Assembly (NCBI RefSeq): GCF_024298965.1
Contig: NZ_CP085193.1
Coordinates: forward strand, 4,340,001 to 4,404,000
Source of the DNA: Streptomyces rapamycinicus NRRL 5491
GTDB taxonomy: Bacteria > Actinomycetota > Actinomycetes > Streptomycetales > Streptomycetaceae
Length of the DNA stretch: 64,000 nt
Direction of reading: 5' to 3'
Positions 44,993 through 53,700 of the stretch are shown here, piece by piece; the first letter of the stretch is position 1; every line of letters begins with the position of its first letter. The position numbers and the translations under genes were made by a program. The notes beneath the pieces were generated by a model that saw only the letters and a program-made list of their open reading frames with translations, did no database searches and was not told the DNA's origin.

Positions 44993-45562
44993 CTATGTGT
45001 CGCGGGGGCCGATGCCCAGGGCCTCGGTTGCCGTTGGGTTGATCAGCAGCGCCAGGACGGCGAGGGCCGCGACGGCGGTGGCCACTCCGGCGGCGATCAG
45101 CCCGCCGCCGTTCTGCAGCAGCGTCCAGGCCACCGGCAGCGCCATCAGCTGGGTGATCATCGCGGGCCCGCGGCTCCAGCGGCGGCGCAGCCACAGCCCA
45201 CGGGCCGCCAGCAGCGGCAGCAGGGCCAGGGCCAGCACGGTGACCCCGAGCATCTCCGCCTGCTGCGGGCTCTCCGGATCTCCGGTCAGCCCCATGATCA
45301 GTACGTAGAAGCCGAAGCCCAGCAGCACCACGCCTTCCGCGGCGGCCAGTACCGCGGCCGCGGTCAGCCGTGCGGGGCGGGGCCCGGTGGGCGCGGCGTC
45401 GGCGGCACCGGCGGCGGTGGTCGGCTTGGTGGCGGCGGTCGCCTTGGCGGCCCCCGCGTCCGGCCTGGCCACGGCCTTCCGCTCGGTCGCCTTCCGCGCC
45501 GTGGCCTTTTGCGCCTTCTTAGCGGCAGCGGACTTCGCGGTAGCGGACTTCTTACTGCTCAC
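44993..45562 (-). CDS. integral membrane protein with a lysine-rich tail (SCO5242-like position)
   Basis: 189 residues from GTG 45562. An N-terminal basic Ala/Lys-rich tail of about 65 residues (ATAKSAAAKKAQKATARKAT) is followed by four hydrophobic segments (AAVLAAAEGVVLLGFGFYVL, GVTVLALALLPLLAARGLWL). TAGGCT ends six bases before the start, so the mRNA is probably leaderless. It sits between sigH and the lipid-kinase gene as in S. coelicolor. Function unknown. Confidence 0.75.
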   Translation of the reverse strand: MSSKKSATAKSAAAKKAQKATARKATERKAVARPDAGAAKATAATKPTTAAGAADAAPTGPRPARLTAAAVLAAAEGVVLLGFGFYVLIMGLTGDPESPQQAEMLGVTVLALALLPLLAARGLWLRRRWSRGPAMITQLMALPVAWTLLQNGGGLIAAGVATAVAALAVLALLINPTATEALGIGPRDT

Positions 45563-45642
45563 CCCAGCAGCCTAGCCGTCCTCGAGGCGCCCGGGCCCTA
45601 CCCCCCTGGGGCCGGTCGTCCCGGATAGGTAGGCTGGCGCGC

Positions 45643-46611
45643 ATGCGCGCACTCCTCGTGGTCAATCCGGCAGCAACCACCACCAGTGCCCGCACCCGGG
45701 ATGTTCTGTTCCACGCGCTCGCCAGCGATCTGAAGCTGGACGTGGCGACCACGGAGTACCGGGGGCACGCCCGCGACCTGGCTCGGCGGGCGGTCGACGG
45801 CGGCACGCATGAACTGGTCGTGGCGTTCGGCGGCGACGGCACCGTCAACGAGGTCGTCAACGGACTGCTGCACCATGGCCCCGCCCCGCAGGAGTTGCCC
45901 CGGCTCGCGGTCGTGCCCGGCGGCTCCACCAATGTCTTCGCACGTGCCCTCGGGCTGCCCAATGACGCCGTCGAGGCGACCGGCGCCCTGCTGGACGCGT
46001 TGAGAGACAGCACCGAGCGCACCGTGGGCCTCGGGCTCGCGGGCGGCACTCCGGGCACCCGGGACGAATCGGTCCCGGCTCGCTGGTTCACCTTCTGCGC
46101 CGGGCTGGGCTTCGACGCGAGCGTCATCGGCCGGGTCGAACAGCAACGCGAGCGCGGTAAGCGGTCCACCCACGCGCTCTACATACGGCAGATGGTGCGG
46201 CAGTTCATGGGGGAGCCGCACCGGCGGCAGGGCACCATCACCATCGGCCGGCCGGGCGAGGACTCGATCGAGGAGCTCGCGCTGTCGATAGTCTGCAACA
46301 CCTCCCCGTGGACCTTCCTGGGCAATCGCCCGGTCTACGCGGCGCCCCAGGCGTCCTTCGACACCGCCCTCGACGTGCTGGGACTCGCCAAGCTGTCGGC
46401 GCCGGCGATGACCCGTTACGCGACCCAGTTGCTGACGTCGACACCCGAGCGCGGGCCCCGCGGGAAGCATGTGGTAGCGCTTCACGATCTGACGGACTTC
46501 ACCTTGCAATCCCAGGCGCCACTGCCGTTCCAGATGGACGGTGACCATCTGGGACTGCGTACGAGCGTGACGTTCACAGGCGTACGCCGTGCACTGCGTG
46601 TGATTGTGTGA
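45643..46611 (+). CDS. diacylglycerol/lipid kinase family protein
   Basis: 322 residues from ATG 45643. DAGK catalytic fold with VVAFGGDGTVNEVVNGLLHH (GGDGT), LPRLAVVPGGSTNVFARALG and FTFCAGLGFDASVIGRVEQQ. It phosphorylates a lipid or sphingoid base; the true substrate is unknown. TAGGCT ends seven bases before ATG, so the mRNA is probably leaderless; the promoter is back to back with that of the membrane gene. Confidence 0.88.
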   Translation: MRALLVVNPAATTTSARTRDVLFHALASDLKLDVATTEYRGHARDLARRAVDGGTHELVVAFGGDGTVNEVVNGLLHHGPAPQELPRLAVVPGGSTNVFARALGLPNDAVEATGALLDALRDSTERTVGLGLAGGTPGTRDESVPARWFTFCAGLGFDASVIGRVEQQRERGKRSTHALYIRQMVRQFMGEPHRRQGTITIGRPGEDSIEELALSIVCNTSPWTFLGNRPVYAAPQASFDTALDVLGLAKLSAPAMTRYATQLLTSTPERGPRGKHVVALHDLTDFTLQSQAPLPFQMDGDHLGLRTSVTFTGVRRALRVIV

Positions 46612-46930
46612 GTGAGACCGCAAAAAGTCCTTCCAGTCGAACGTTTACCCTGGACTCCACCCACCGGAAGTACGGCTGTGACCGAGCCGACACCAAGGAA
46701 TCAAAAAAAACTTTCCGGAAGGGGTTGTATCCGTCGCCGAGGTTTGCGAGTCTCTTCTTGGCGATCGGGACGGCCTTCTGAAAGGCCCCCTTGAGAGCCC
46801 GAACCCCCTCCTCATTCCACAGGACCGCACCAGCCCCAACTGGTTCGGCGGCCCTACGCTTGCGGGGGGATTCGTGAAAGCGTTCACATTCACAAGCAAC
46901 GAGCCCGCAATACGAGGAGATGGAGCAGCC
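46612..46930. other. wblE upstream region
   Basis: 319 bp without a gene. An AT-rich patch (GGAATCAAAAAAAACTTTCC) at 46697-46716 is unusual here and may be a promoter or processing element. A GGAAT...GTT pair is present but 22 bp apart, too long for a clear ECF site. Confidence 0.4.
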
Positions 46931-47188
46931 ATGGACTGGCGTCACAACGCCGTTTGCCGCGAGGAAGACCCCGAGCTGTTCTTCCCCATCGGCAACACCG
47001 GTCCTGCGCTGCTGCAGATCGAGGAAGCCAAGGCCGTCTGCCGCCGCTGCCCCGTCATGGAGCAGTGCCTGCAGTGGGCGCTTGAGTCCGGCCAGGACTC
47101 CGGCGTCTGGGGTGGAATGAGCGAAGACGAGCGCCGCGCCATGAAGCGCCGTGCCGCTCGCAACCGGGCACGCAACGCCAGCGCCTGA
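46931..47188 (+). CDS. wblE: WhiB-like iron-sulfur regulator WblE
   Basis: 85 residues from ATG 46931 (GGAG about seven bases upstream). Four cluster cysteines: Cys9 (NAVCREEDPE), Cys37 and Cys40 (AKAVCRRCPV), Cys46 (EQCLQWA), then the G(V)WGG turn (GVWGGMSEDERRAMKRRAAR). It matches WblE/WhiB1, the essential-type WhiB-like protein. In mycobacteria WhiB1 also lies next to a PdtaS-type kinase gene, as here. Confidence 0.95.
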   Translation: MDWRHNAVCREEDPELFFPIGNTGPALLQIEEAKAVCRRCPVMEQCLQWALESGQDSGVWGGMSEDERRAMKRRAARNRARNASA

Positions 47189-47257
47189 AGCCCGGCACCC
47201 CGTGGCCCCCGAGCCGCAGCGCGTAGAACCCCCGATGCGCACAGCAAATTGAGCTTT

Positions 47258-47296
47258 GAGCCCCGGACCGGATGGGTCCGGGGCTCAGTGCTTTCC
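47258..47296. terminator. terminator between wblE and the kinase gene
   Basis: GAGCCCCGGACC at 47258-47269 pairs perfectly with GGTCCGGGGCTC at 47275-47286; AGTGCTTTCC follows. It lies 69 bp past wblE and 51 bp before the kinase stop, between convergent genes. Confidence 0.75.
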
Positions 47297-47346
47297 GGGC
47301 GCATTTCCACCCCGATAACGATGCGGACAACAATGCGCTCAGCACA

Positions 47347-48825
47347 TCAGTGCTTCTCCGCACCCACCGGGAAGTCCAGCATCACCCGGGTGCCGCGCTC
47401 CGGGGCGGGCACCATGTCGAACGTCCCGCCCAGCTCGCCCTCCACCAGGGTGCGGACGATCTGAAGCCCCAGGTTTCCGGCCCGCTGGGGGTCGAACCCC
47501 TCGGGCAGTCCGCGCCCGTCGTCCTGGACGATCACCGAAAGCCGGCTCTCCTCACCGCCGCCCCCGCGCATCGCCGAGACCTCGACCGTGCCCTGCTCCC
47601 CCGGTCCGAAGCCGTGCTCCAGCGCGTTCTGCAGCACTTCGGTGAGGACCATGGACAGCGGGGTGGCCACCTCGGCGTCCAGGATGCCGAACCGCCCGGT
47701 GCGGCGGCCGGTCACCTTGCCGGGCGATATCTCGGCCACCATCGCGAGCACCCGGTCGGCTATGTCGTCGAACTCGACCCGCTCGTCGAGGTTCTGCGAG
47801 AGGGTCTCGTGGACGATGGCGATCGAGCCGACCCTGCGCACCGCCTCGTTGAGCGCCTCCCGCCCCTGGGCCGAGTCCATGCGGCGGGCCTGGAGCCGCA
47901 ACAGGGCCGCCACCGTCTGGAGGTTGTTCTTCACCCGGTGGTGGATCTCCCGGATGGTGGCGTCCTTGGTGATCAACTCGCGCTCGCGGCGGCGCAGTTC
48001 GGTGACGTCCCGCAGCAGCACCAGCGAGCCGATGTGCAGCCCCTTGGGCTTGAGCGGGATGGCCCGCAGCTGGATGACCCCGTCGCCGCCCTCGACCTCG
48101 AACTCCCGGGGCGCCCAGCCGCTGGCCAGTTTGACCAGCGCCTCGTCCACCGGGCCGCGCACCGGGGCGAGTTCGGCGGTGGTCTTGCCCAGGTGGTGGC
48201 CGACGAGGTCGGCGGCGAGGCCCAGCCGGTGGTAGGCGGAGAGCGCGTTGGGGCTCGCGTACTGGACCACCCCGTCCGCGTCGAGCCGGATCAGCCCGTC
48301 GCCGGCGCGCGGTGAGGCGTCCATGTCGACCTGCTGGTTGGGGAACGGAAACGATCCAGCGGCGATCATCTGGGCGAGGTCGGACGCGCTCTGGAGGTAG
48401 GTGAGCTCCAGCCGGCTGGGGGTCCGTACGGTCAGCAGATTGGTGTTCCGCGCGATCACGCCGAGGACCCGGCTCTCCCGCCGGACCGGGATGGACTCCA
48501 CCCGGACCGGCACCTCCTCGCGCCACTCGGGGTCGCCCTCCCGGACGATCCGGCCCTCGTCCAGGGCGGCGTCCAGCATGGGGCGGCGGCCGCGGGGGAC
48601 GAGATGCCCGACCATGTCGTCCTGGTAGGAGGTGGGCCCGGTGTTCGGCCGCATCTGGGCCACGGAGACATACCGGGTGCCGTCGCTGGTGGGGACCCAC
48701 AGCACAAGATCGGCGAAGGAGAGGTCGGAGAGCAGCTGCCACTCCGAGACCAGCAGGTGGAGCCACTCGAGATCGGAATCGTCGAGTGCGGTGTGCTGGC
48801 GGACGAGGTCGTTCATGGAGGGCAC
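47347..48825 (-). CDS. pdtaS: HisKA_2 sensor histidine kinase, PdtaS family
   Basis: 492 residues from GTG 48825; ATG 48816 is an alternative. GAF domain (about 5-150), PAS (190-285, GLIRLDADGVVQYASPNALS), then the HisKA_2 box TKDATIREIHHRVKNNLQTV with the phospho-His, and an HATPase (SMVLTEVLQNALEHGFGPGE, DDGRGLPEGFD, NLGLQIVRTL). This is the cytosolic PdtaS type that pairs with an ANTAR-type RNA-binding regulator (PdtaR); no such gene lies here. A DasR-like site lies about 60 bp upstream. Confidence 0.88.
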   Translation of the reverse strand: MPSMNDLVRQHTALDDSDLEWLHLLVSEWQLLSDLSFADLVLWVPTSDGTRYVSVAQMRPNTGPTSYQDDMVGHLVPRGRRPMLDAALDEGRIVREGDPEWREEVPVRVESIPVRRESRVLGVIARNTNLLTVRTPSRLELTYLQSASDLAQMIAAGSFPFPNQQVDMDASPRAGDGLIRLDADGVVQYASPNALSAYHRLGLAADLVGHHLGKTTAELAPVRGPVDEALVKLASGWAPREFEVEGGDGVIQLRAIPLKPKGLHIGSLVLLRDVTELRRRERELITKDATIREIHHRVKNNLQTVAALLRLQARRMDSAQGREALNEAVRRVGSIAIVHETLSQNLDERVEFDDIADRVLAMVAEISPGKVTGRRTGRFGILDAEVATPLSMVLTEVLQNALEHGFGPGEQGTVEVSAMRGGGGEESRLSVIVQDDGRGLPEGFDPQRAGNLGLQIVRTLVEGELGGTFDMVPAPERGTRVMLDFPVGAEKH

Positions 48826-48885
48826 GTTGTGAGCCTACCCTCACTGGTCGATTAGCCTATTCGCGCATAAGCATGGACAGACAGC

Positions 48886-48901
48886 AGTGGTCTAGTCCAG
48901 A
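48886..48901. promoter_or_regulatory. DasR-like operator upstream of the histidine kinase gene
   Basis: AGTGGTCTAGTCCAGA matches the dre consensus ACTGGTCTAGACCACT at 12 of 16 positions, keeping the TGGTCTAG half. It lies 61 bases before the kinase start codon. Functional binding is an inference. Confidence 0.5.
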
Positions 48902-49073
48902 ATATCGAGCACTGCGATCTTCCGCTCTCCCCGCACAGGAGGGCGGATCGAGGAACCCGGAGCGCTCTGCCCTGACCGCCCGGGAATCCTCAGGTCGGCC
49001 GCTCGGCCGACGCAACTCCGGGCTGCGGTGCCGGGCGGGTTGAGGGTCCTGCCCTGGCGCCGCGGCCCGCGGG

Positions 49074-49142
49074 TGTCACACATCCGCGGCCGCGGATGTC
49101 ACACATGGCTCCCGCGCCTCTCGAAGGCCGCGGGAGCCTTTT
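49074..49142. terminator. palindrome and rho-independent-type hairpin downstream of the SIS gene
   Basis: TGTCACACAT occurs at 49074 and 49097 around a perfect palindrome, CATCCGCGGCCGCGGATG (49081-49098). Next, GGCTCCCGCG at 49107-49116 pairs with CGCGGGAGCC at 49129-49138 and is followed by TTTT on the plus strand. No rightward gene ends here, so it may serve the leftward das/SIS transcript without a U-run, or an unrecognised rightward RNA. Confidence 0.5.
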
Positions 49143-49173
49143 CCGTCTGCCTCAGGTGTGCCTCAGGTGTGCC

Positions 49174-50244
49174 TCAGCGGGTCTCCGTCACCTTCGCCAG
49201 CGCCCGCGGCGCGTCCGGGTCCTGCCCGCGCGCGATCGTCACCTCGTACGCCAGCATCTGCAGCGGCAGGATCTCCAGGATCGGCTGGACCTCCTCGGCG
49301 ACGCCGTCCGTCGGCAGGGCGAACCCCGCCGAGGCCCGCTCCACCTCCGACGCGCCGCCGATGACCACGAGGTCCGCACCCCGGCCGCGCAGCCGCTCCA
49401 GGACCGGCTGCAGCGCCTGGCCGCCCTTGCCCTCGGTGACGATGGCGATCACCGGCGAGATGTTGTCGACCATGGCCAGCGGGCCGTGCAGCAGATCGGC
49501 GCCGGAGTAGGAGAGCGCCGGGATGTAGCTGGTCTCCATCAGCTTCAGGGCGGCTTCCTTGGCGGTCGGGTAGCCGTAGCCCCGGGAGGTGAGGACCATC
49601 CGCTCGGCGAAGCGGTAGCGCGCCGCGAGCTGGCGGACCTCGTCCTGGCGGTCGAGGATCTGCTGGGCGAGGTCGGGCAGCACCTTGGCGGCCGCGCCGT
49701 CACCGCCGCGCAGCCCCTCCACGAAGAGGTAGAGGGCGAGCAGTTCCGCGGTGTAGGTCTTGGTCGCGGGCAGCGCCTTCTCCGGCCCGGCCAGGACGTC
49801 GATGTGGAATTCGGAGACGGCCGCGAGCGGCGAGTCGGCGTTGTTGGTCACCGCGAGGGTGATCGCACCGGCCGCGCGGGCGGCCTCGGTGGAGGCCACC
49901 AGGTCCGGGGAGCCGCCGGACTGGCTGACGGTGATCACCAGGACGTCGGTGAGGTCCGGCTGGGCGCCGTACGCGGTGGTGGTGGACATGGAGGTCAGCC
50001 CGCACGGCTTGCCGAGCAGTACCTCGAGCAGGTACTTGGCGTACAGCGCCGCGTTGTCCGAGGTGCCCCGGGCGGTGAGGAGGACGAAGCGCGGGTTGCG
50101 GGCGGCGATCCGCTCCGCGACCTCACGGATCCTCGGGGCGCCCTGGTCGAGGATGCGGCGCAGCACGGCGGGCTGCTCGGCCATCTCGCCGGACATGATC
50201 CGGCCCGGCTGGTCGCTGCGCTGGGCCGTCGTCGTGGCGGACAT
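49174..50244 (-). CDS. SIS-domain sugar isomerase, GlmS-isomerase/AgaS-like
   Basis: 356 residues from ATG 50244 (GGAGG upstream). Two SIS domains: ARNPRFVLLTARGTSDNAAL, LVITVSQSGGSPDLVASTEA and, in the second, RYRFAERMVLTSRGYGYPTA with KEAALKLMETSYIPALSYS. This is the isomerase half of GlmS without the glutaminase domain, as in sugar-phosphate isomerases/deaminases. It lies next to dasD where S. coelicolor has the glucosamine-6-phosphate deaminase gene. It probably handles amino-sugar phosphates from chitosugars. Confidence 0.85.
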   Translation of the reverse strand: MSATTTAQRSDQPGRIMSGEMAEQPAVLRRILDQGAPRIREVAERIAARNPRFVLLTARGTSDNAALYAKYLLEVLLGKPCGLTSMSTTTAYGAQPDLTDVLVITVSQSGGSPDLVASTEAARAAGAITLAVTNNADSPLAAVSEFHIDVLAGPEKALPATKTYTAELLALYLFVEGLRGGDGAAAKVLPDLAQQILDRQDEVRQLAARYRFAERMVLTSRGYGYPTAKEAALKLMETSYIPALSYSGADLLHGPLAMVDNISPVIAIVTEGKGGQALQPVLERLRGRGADLVVIGGASEVERASAGFALPTDGVAEEVQPILEILPLQMLAYEVTIARGQDPDAPRALAKVTETR

Positions 50245-50297
50245 GCTGGGTGCCTCCAGGTGGCTGGTGTGCCGGGCTGGGCCGAGGGGCTGAGGAG

Positions 50298-51857
50298 TCA
50301 GTCCCCGGGGTGGTCACCGGCGCCGTTGCCGACGATCACTTCCGCGGCCGCCCGGCCACACACCCGGGCGGCGCCGTGGGTCGCGATGTGCAGCGCCCCG
50401 GCGGGCGGCGCCTGGGGCACCCCCATCTCCACGACGACCGTCTCCGGCCGGGCGGTGAGCAGGGCGTCCAGCGCGTCGGCCATCCAGGGGTGGCGGTGGA
50501 CATCGCGGACCACAGCGACGATCCTACGGTCCCCCGCGGTGTCGAGCATATTTTCGATCAGGCCGTGGACGCCCAGGGTGTCGGCGTCCTGCCGCCCGTA
50601 GGTGGCGGCCCCGGTGCCGGGGCGCAGCCGGGCCAGTTCGGCGCCGACGCCCCAGGGGGTCTCCTCGCCGACGGCGATGTTGGCCACCGGGGTGAAGGCG
50701 GCCACGTAGACGGGTCCGGTCACCGGCTGGTAGGAGGTCCCGGCCGGGGTGACCCTGAGCGCCCGGCGCGCGGCGGCGAGCCCCACCCCCGCGGCGGGCT
50801 CGACGCCGTGCGCCGCGCGCGGTCCTCCGGAGCGCCGCGTCCACTCCCCCAGGGCGCGCACCCGCGCCGCCGCCTCGGCCAGTCGCTCCTCCGCCAGCCG
50901 CCCCTCGATGACGGCGGTGACCAGCGCGTCGCGCAGCCGCAGCACGGTGTCCTCGTCGGCGAGGCCGCCGCCCACGCAGATGGCGTCGGCGCCTGCGGCG
51001 ATCGCCAGCACGCTGCCGCGTTCGATGCCGTACGCGTCGGCGATGGCCCGCATCTCCATGCCGTCGGTGACGATCATCCCGTCGAAGCCGAGTCCGCCGT
51101 CGGCGACGGGCCGGCGCAGCAGGCCGTGCAGCGCGGCGGGGCTGAGGGTGGCGGGCAGGTCGGGGTCGAGCGCGGGCAGCAGGATGTGCGCGCTCATCAC
51201 GGCCTTGGTCCCGGCGGCGACGGCGGCGCGGAAGGGCATCAGCTCGCGGGCGGTCAGGGTGTCGAGACCGGCGTCGATGCGCGGCAGCGCGTGGTGGGAG
51301 TCGACGGCGGTGTCGCCGTGGCCGGGGAAGTGCTTGGTGCAGGCGGCCACTCCGGCGCTCTGGAGGCCCTCGATGTACGCGGCGGTGTGCCGGGCGACGA
51401 GCCCCGGCTCGGCGCCGAAGGAGCGCACGCCGATGACGGGGTTGCCGGGGTTGGAGTTGACGTCGGCGGACGGCGCCCAGTTGAGGTTGACGCCGCATTC
51501 GGCGAGGCGGCGGCCCAGCTCGCGGGCGACGGCGCGGGTCAGCTCCGGGTCGTCGACGGCGCCGAGCGCCAGGTTGCCGGGGAAGGAGGAGCCGGTGCGC
51601 ACCTCCAGCCGGGTGACGTCGCCGCCCTCCTCGTCGATCGCCACCAGGACGTCGTCGCGCTCGGCGCGCAGCTGGGCGGTGAGGGCGCCCAGCTGCTCGG
51701 GAGTGGCGATGTTCCGGCCGAACAGGCCGACGGAGGCGAGCCCCTCGCCGAGCCGCCGCAGCACCCAGTCGGGGGCGGAGGTGCCGGTGAAGCCCGGCTG
51801 GAGAACGGTGAGAGCGTCACGGGTGAGGGTGGCCGAGTCGTGTGCGAGGGTCGTCAT
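50298..51857 (-). CDS. dasD: beta-N-acetylhexosaminidase (GH3), DasD
   Basis: 519 residues from ATG 51857. Glycoside hydrolase family 3 barrel: PGFTGTSAPDWVLRRLGEGL, VLVAIDEEGGDVTRLEVRTG, AACTKHFPGHGDTAVDSHHA (the His-loop diad of NagZ-like enzymes), MIVTDGMEMRAIADAYGIER. The C-terminal part (AVVRDVHRHPWMADALDALL) is a GH3-C-like extension. It should release GlcNAc from chitobiose in the cell. Nine bp separate it from dasC, so it is part of the das operon. Confidence 0.92.
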   Translation of the reverse strand: MTTLAHDSATLTRDALTVLQPGFTGTSAPDWVLRRLGEGLASVGLFGRNIATPEQLGALTAQLRAERDDVLVAIDEEGGDVTRLEVRTGSSFPGNLALGAVDDPELTRAVARELGRRLAECGVNLNWAPSADVNSNPGNPVIGVRSFGAEPGLVARHTAAYIEGLQSAGVAACTKHFPGHGDTAVDSHHALPRIDAGLDTLTARELMPFRAAVAAGTKAVMSAHILLPALDPDLPATLSPAALHGLLRRPVADGGLGFDGMIVTDGMEMRAIADAYGIERGSVLAIAAGADAICVGGGLADEDTVLRLRDALVTAVIEGRLAEERLAEAAARVRALGEWTRRSGGPRAAHGVEPAAGVGLAAARRALRVTPAGTSYQPVTGPVYVAAFTPVANIAVGEETPWGVGAELARLRPGTGAATYGRQDADTLGVHGLIENMLDTAGDRRIVAVVRDVHRHPWMADALDALLTARPETVVVEMGVPQAPPAGALHIATHGAARVCGRAAAEVIVGNGAGDHPGD

Positions 51858-51866
51858 AAACCGGGA

Positions 51867-52697
51867 TCATCCCTTCACAGCGCCGGAAGTGAGCCCACCG
51901 ACCGCCTTGCGTTGCAGAAACAGGAAGAGAAGCAGGATCGGGATGGCGAACAGCGACGCCGCCGCCATGGTGGCACCCCAGTCGTCGCCGAAGGCGGTCT
52001 GGAAGCTGGACAGCCACAGCGGAAGCGTCTGGGCACCCGGGTCCTTGTTCAGGATGAGCACGAGCGGGAATTCGTTCCAGGCCGTGATGAAGCCGAAGAG
52101 CGAGGTGGCCATCAGGCCGGGGGCGAGCAGCGGGAAGATCACCCGGATGAACGCCTGCGGACGGGTGCAGCCGTCGACCATCGCCGACTCCTCCAGCTCC
52201 TTGGGGATCGCGGCCACATAGGCGCGGAGCGTGAGGATGGTGAAGGGCAGCACCATGACCATGTAGAACAGGGTGAGCGGAAGCAGGCTGTTCAGCATGT
52301 CGCCGTCGCGTACCAGCATGTAGATGGCGATGACCAGGACCTCCCAGGGCGCCATCTGGGCGATCATGAAGGTCAGCAGGAAGCCGCGGCGCCCCTGGAA
52401 CCGCATCCGGGCGAGGGCGAACGACGCGAGCAGCGCGATCAGCAGGGAGAGGCCGACCGCCGAGAGGGTGACGGTGAGGGAGTTGCCCACCAGGGTCCAG
52501 AAGTTATCCGCGTCCACGGCCTTCTGGAAGTGTTCGAGGGTGACTCCGGTCGGGAACCACACCGGGTCCTCGGAGATGATGTCCGAGGTCGGCTTGAGGG
52601 CCGTGGTGAACATCCAGTAGACGGGGAACACGAAGCCGAGAAAGAGCACGACTGCGGTCGCGTTGGGCCACAGCCGGGCGAGCGGCGAGCGCTTCAC
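51867..52697 (-). CDS. dasC: chitosugar ABC transporter permease DasC
   Basis: 276 residues; GTG 52697 overlaps the dasB stop by four bases. MalG-type inner-membrane permease: VVLFLGFVFPVYWMFTTALK, IALLASFALARMRFQGRRGF and the EAA-type loop EELEESAMVDGCTRPQAFIR preceded by AAIPK. Six transmembrane segments. Partner of DasA and DasB in N,N'-diacetylchitobiose uptake; the ATPase (MsiK) is encoded elsewhere, as in other Streptomyces. Confidence 0.93.
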   Translation of the reverse strand: MKRSPLARLWPNATAVVLFLGFVFPVYWMFTTALKPTSDIISEDPVWFPTGVTLEHFQKAVDADNFWTLVGNSLTVTLSAVGLSLLIALLASFALARMRFQGRRGFLLTFMIAQMAPWEVLVIAIYMLVRDGDMLNSLLPLTLFYMVMVLPFTILTLRAYVAAIPKELEESAMVDGCTRPQAFIRVIFPLLAPGLMATSLFGFITAWNEFPLVLILNKDPGAQTLPLWLSSFQTAFGDDWGATMAAASLFAIPILLLFLFLQRKAVGGLTSGAVKG

Positions 52698-53695
52698 AGC
52701 TCGTCCTCCTCTTGCCTGAGCACGATCCGGAGGTAGTAGGAGGTCAGCGCCAGCAGGACCGCGATGGTCAGCAGCGAGATCGCGGCGCCCATGCCGTAGT
52801 GCTGGTTGCCGACGCCCTCGATGAAGGCGTAGACGGGCAGGGTCTCGGTGAGCCGGTCGGGGCCGCCCTCGTTGATCGCGAAGACCTGGGTGAACGCCTT
52901 GAAGACCCAGATGACTTCGAGGAACGTCGTGGCCAGCAGGAACGGCTTGAGGAACGGGAAGGTCACCGAGGTGAAGCTCTTCCAGCCGCCGGCGCCGTCG
53001 AGCGCGGCCGCCTCGTAGAGCTCGCCGGGGATGGTGGTGGTCGCGGCGTAGAGGTTGATCGCCACGAAGGGGATCGACCCCCAGACGATCAGCACGGTGA
53101 TGACGAAGAAGGTGGAGAACTGGCCGCCGGTCCAGTTGTAGTGCGCCATGGAGTGCCAGCCGAGCGCGTCCAGCACCCAGTTGACCACCCCGAAGCGGGT
53201 GGCGAAGAGCCACTGGAAGACGGTGGTGGCGGCGACGGTCGGCATGGCCCAGGTCAGCACGAGTCCGATCGAGAGCAGCAGCCGCATCTTGCTGCCGAGC
53301 CGGGCCAGCAGCAGTCCGATCAGGGTGCCCAGCAGCATGATCAGCACCACGTTGACCGCGGTGAAGATCACCGACCGCAGGGTGACCCGCCAGAAGTCCT
53401 CGCTGGTCAGCGCCTCGCGGTAGTTGTCGACCCCGTTCCACTCGGTGAGATGCTGGATCAGCTGCCGCATATTGAGGTTCTGGAACGACAGCAGGCCGTT
53501 CTTGACCAGCGGCCAGCCCAGCAGCAGCGCGGTCGCCGCCAGCGCGGGCAGCAGCAGGAGGTACGGGGCTGCGCCATTCAGCCGTGCGCGCCCGGCGGGA
53601 CCCGGGGCCGGGCGGCGGGGCCCCGGCGGCGCCCCGCCCCGCCGGACCCCGGCCGCCGCCGGGCCGGGGTCCTTGCGTTCGGTCGCTACGGCCAT
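52694..53695 (-). CDS. dasB: chitosugar ABC transporter permease DasB
   Basis: 333 residues from ATG 53695, five bases past the dasA stop. MalF-type permease with a proline-rich N-terminal extension, then PYLLLLPALAATALLLGWPL, LRSVIFTAVNVVLIMLLGTL, and the EAA loop IPGELYEAAALDGAGGWKSF. Six transmembrane segments, with DNA composition typical of the operon. Confidence 0.93.
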   Translation of the reverse strand: MAVATERKDPGPAAAGVRRGGAPPGPRRPAPGPAGRARLNGAAPYLLLLPALAATALLLGWPLVKNGLLSFQNLNMRQLIQHLTEWNGVDNYREALTSEDFWRVTLRSVIFTAVNVVLIMLLGTLIGLLLARLGSKMRLLLSIGLVLTWAMPTVAATTVFQWLFATRFGVVNWVLDALGWHSMAHYNWTGGQFSTFFVITVLIVWGSIPFVAINLYAATTTIPGELYEAAALDGAGGWKSFTSVTFPFLKPFLLATTFLEVIWVFKAFTQVFAINEGGPDRLTETLPVYAFIEGVGNQHYGMGAAISLLTIAVLLALTSYYLRIVLRQEEDEL

Positions 53696-53700
53696 CGGGC

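Noticed and set aside
46697..46726. ECF/SigR-type promoter (GGAAT ... GTT) for wblE
   Set aside because: The two elements are 22 bp apart, longer than the 18-19 bp expected; recorded only as an AT-rich patch.
50250..52736. 828-codon plus-strand frame opposite dasD-dasC
   Set aside because: Shadow of well-supported das genes; no family signal.
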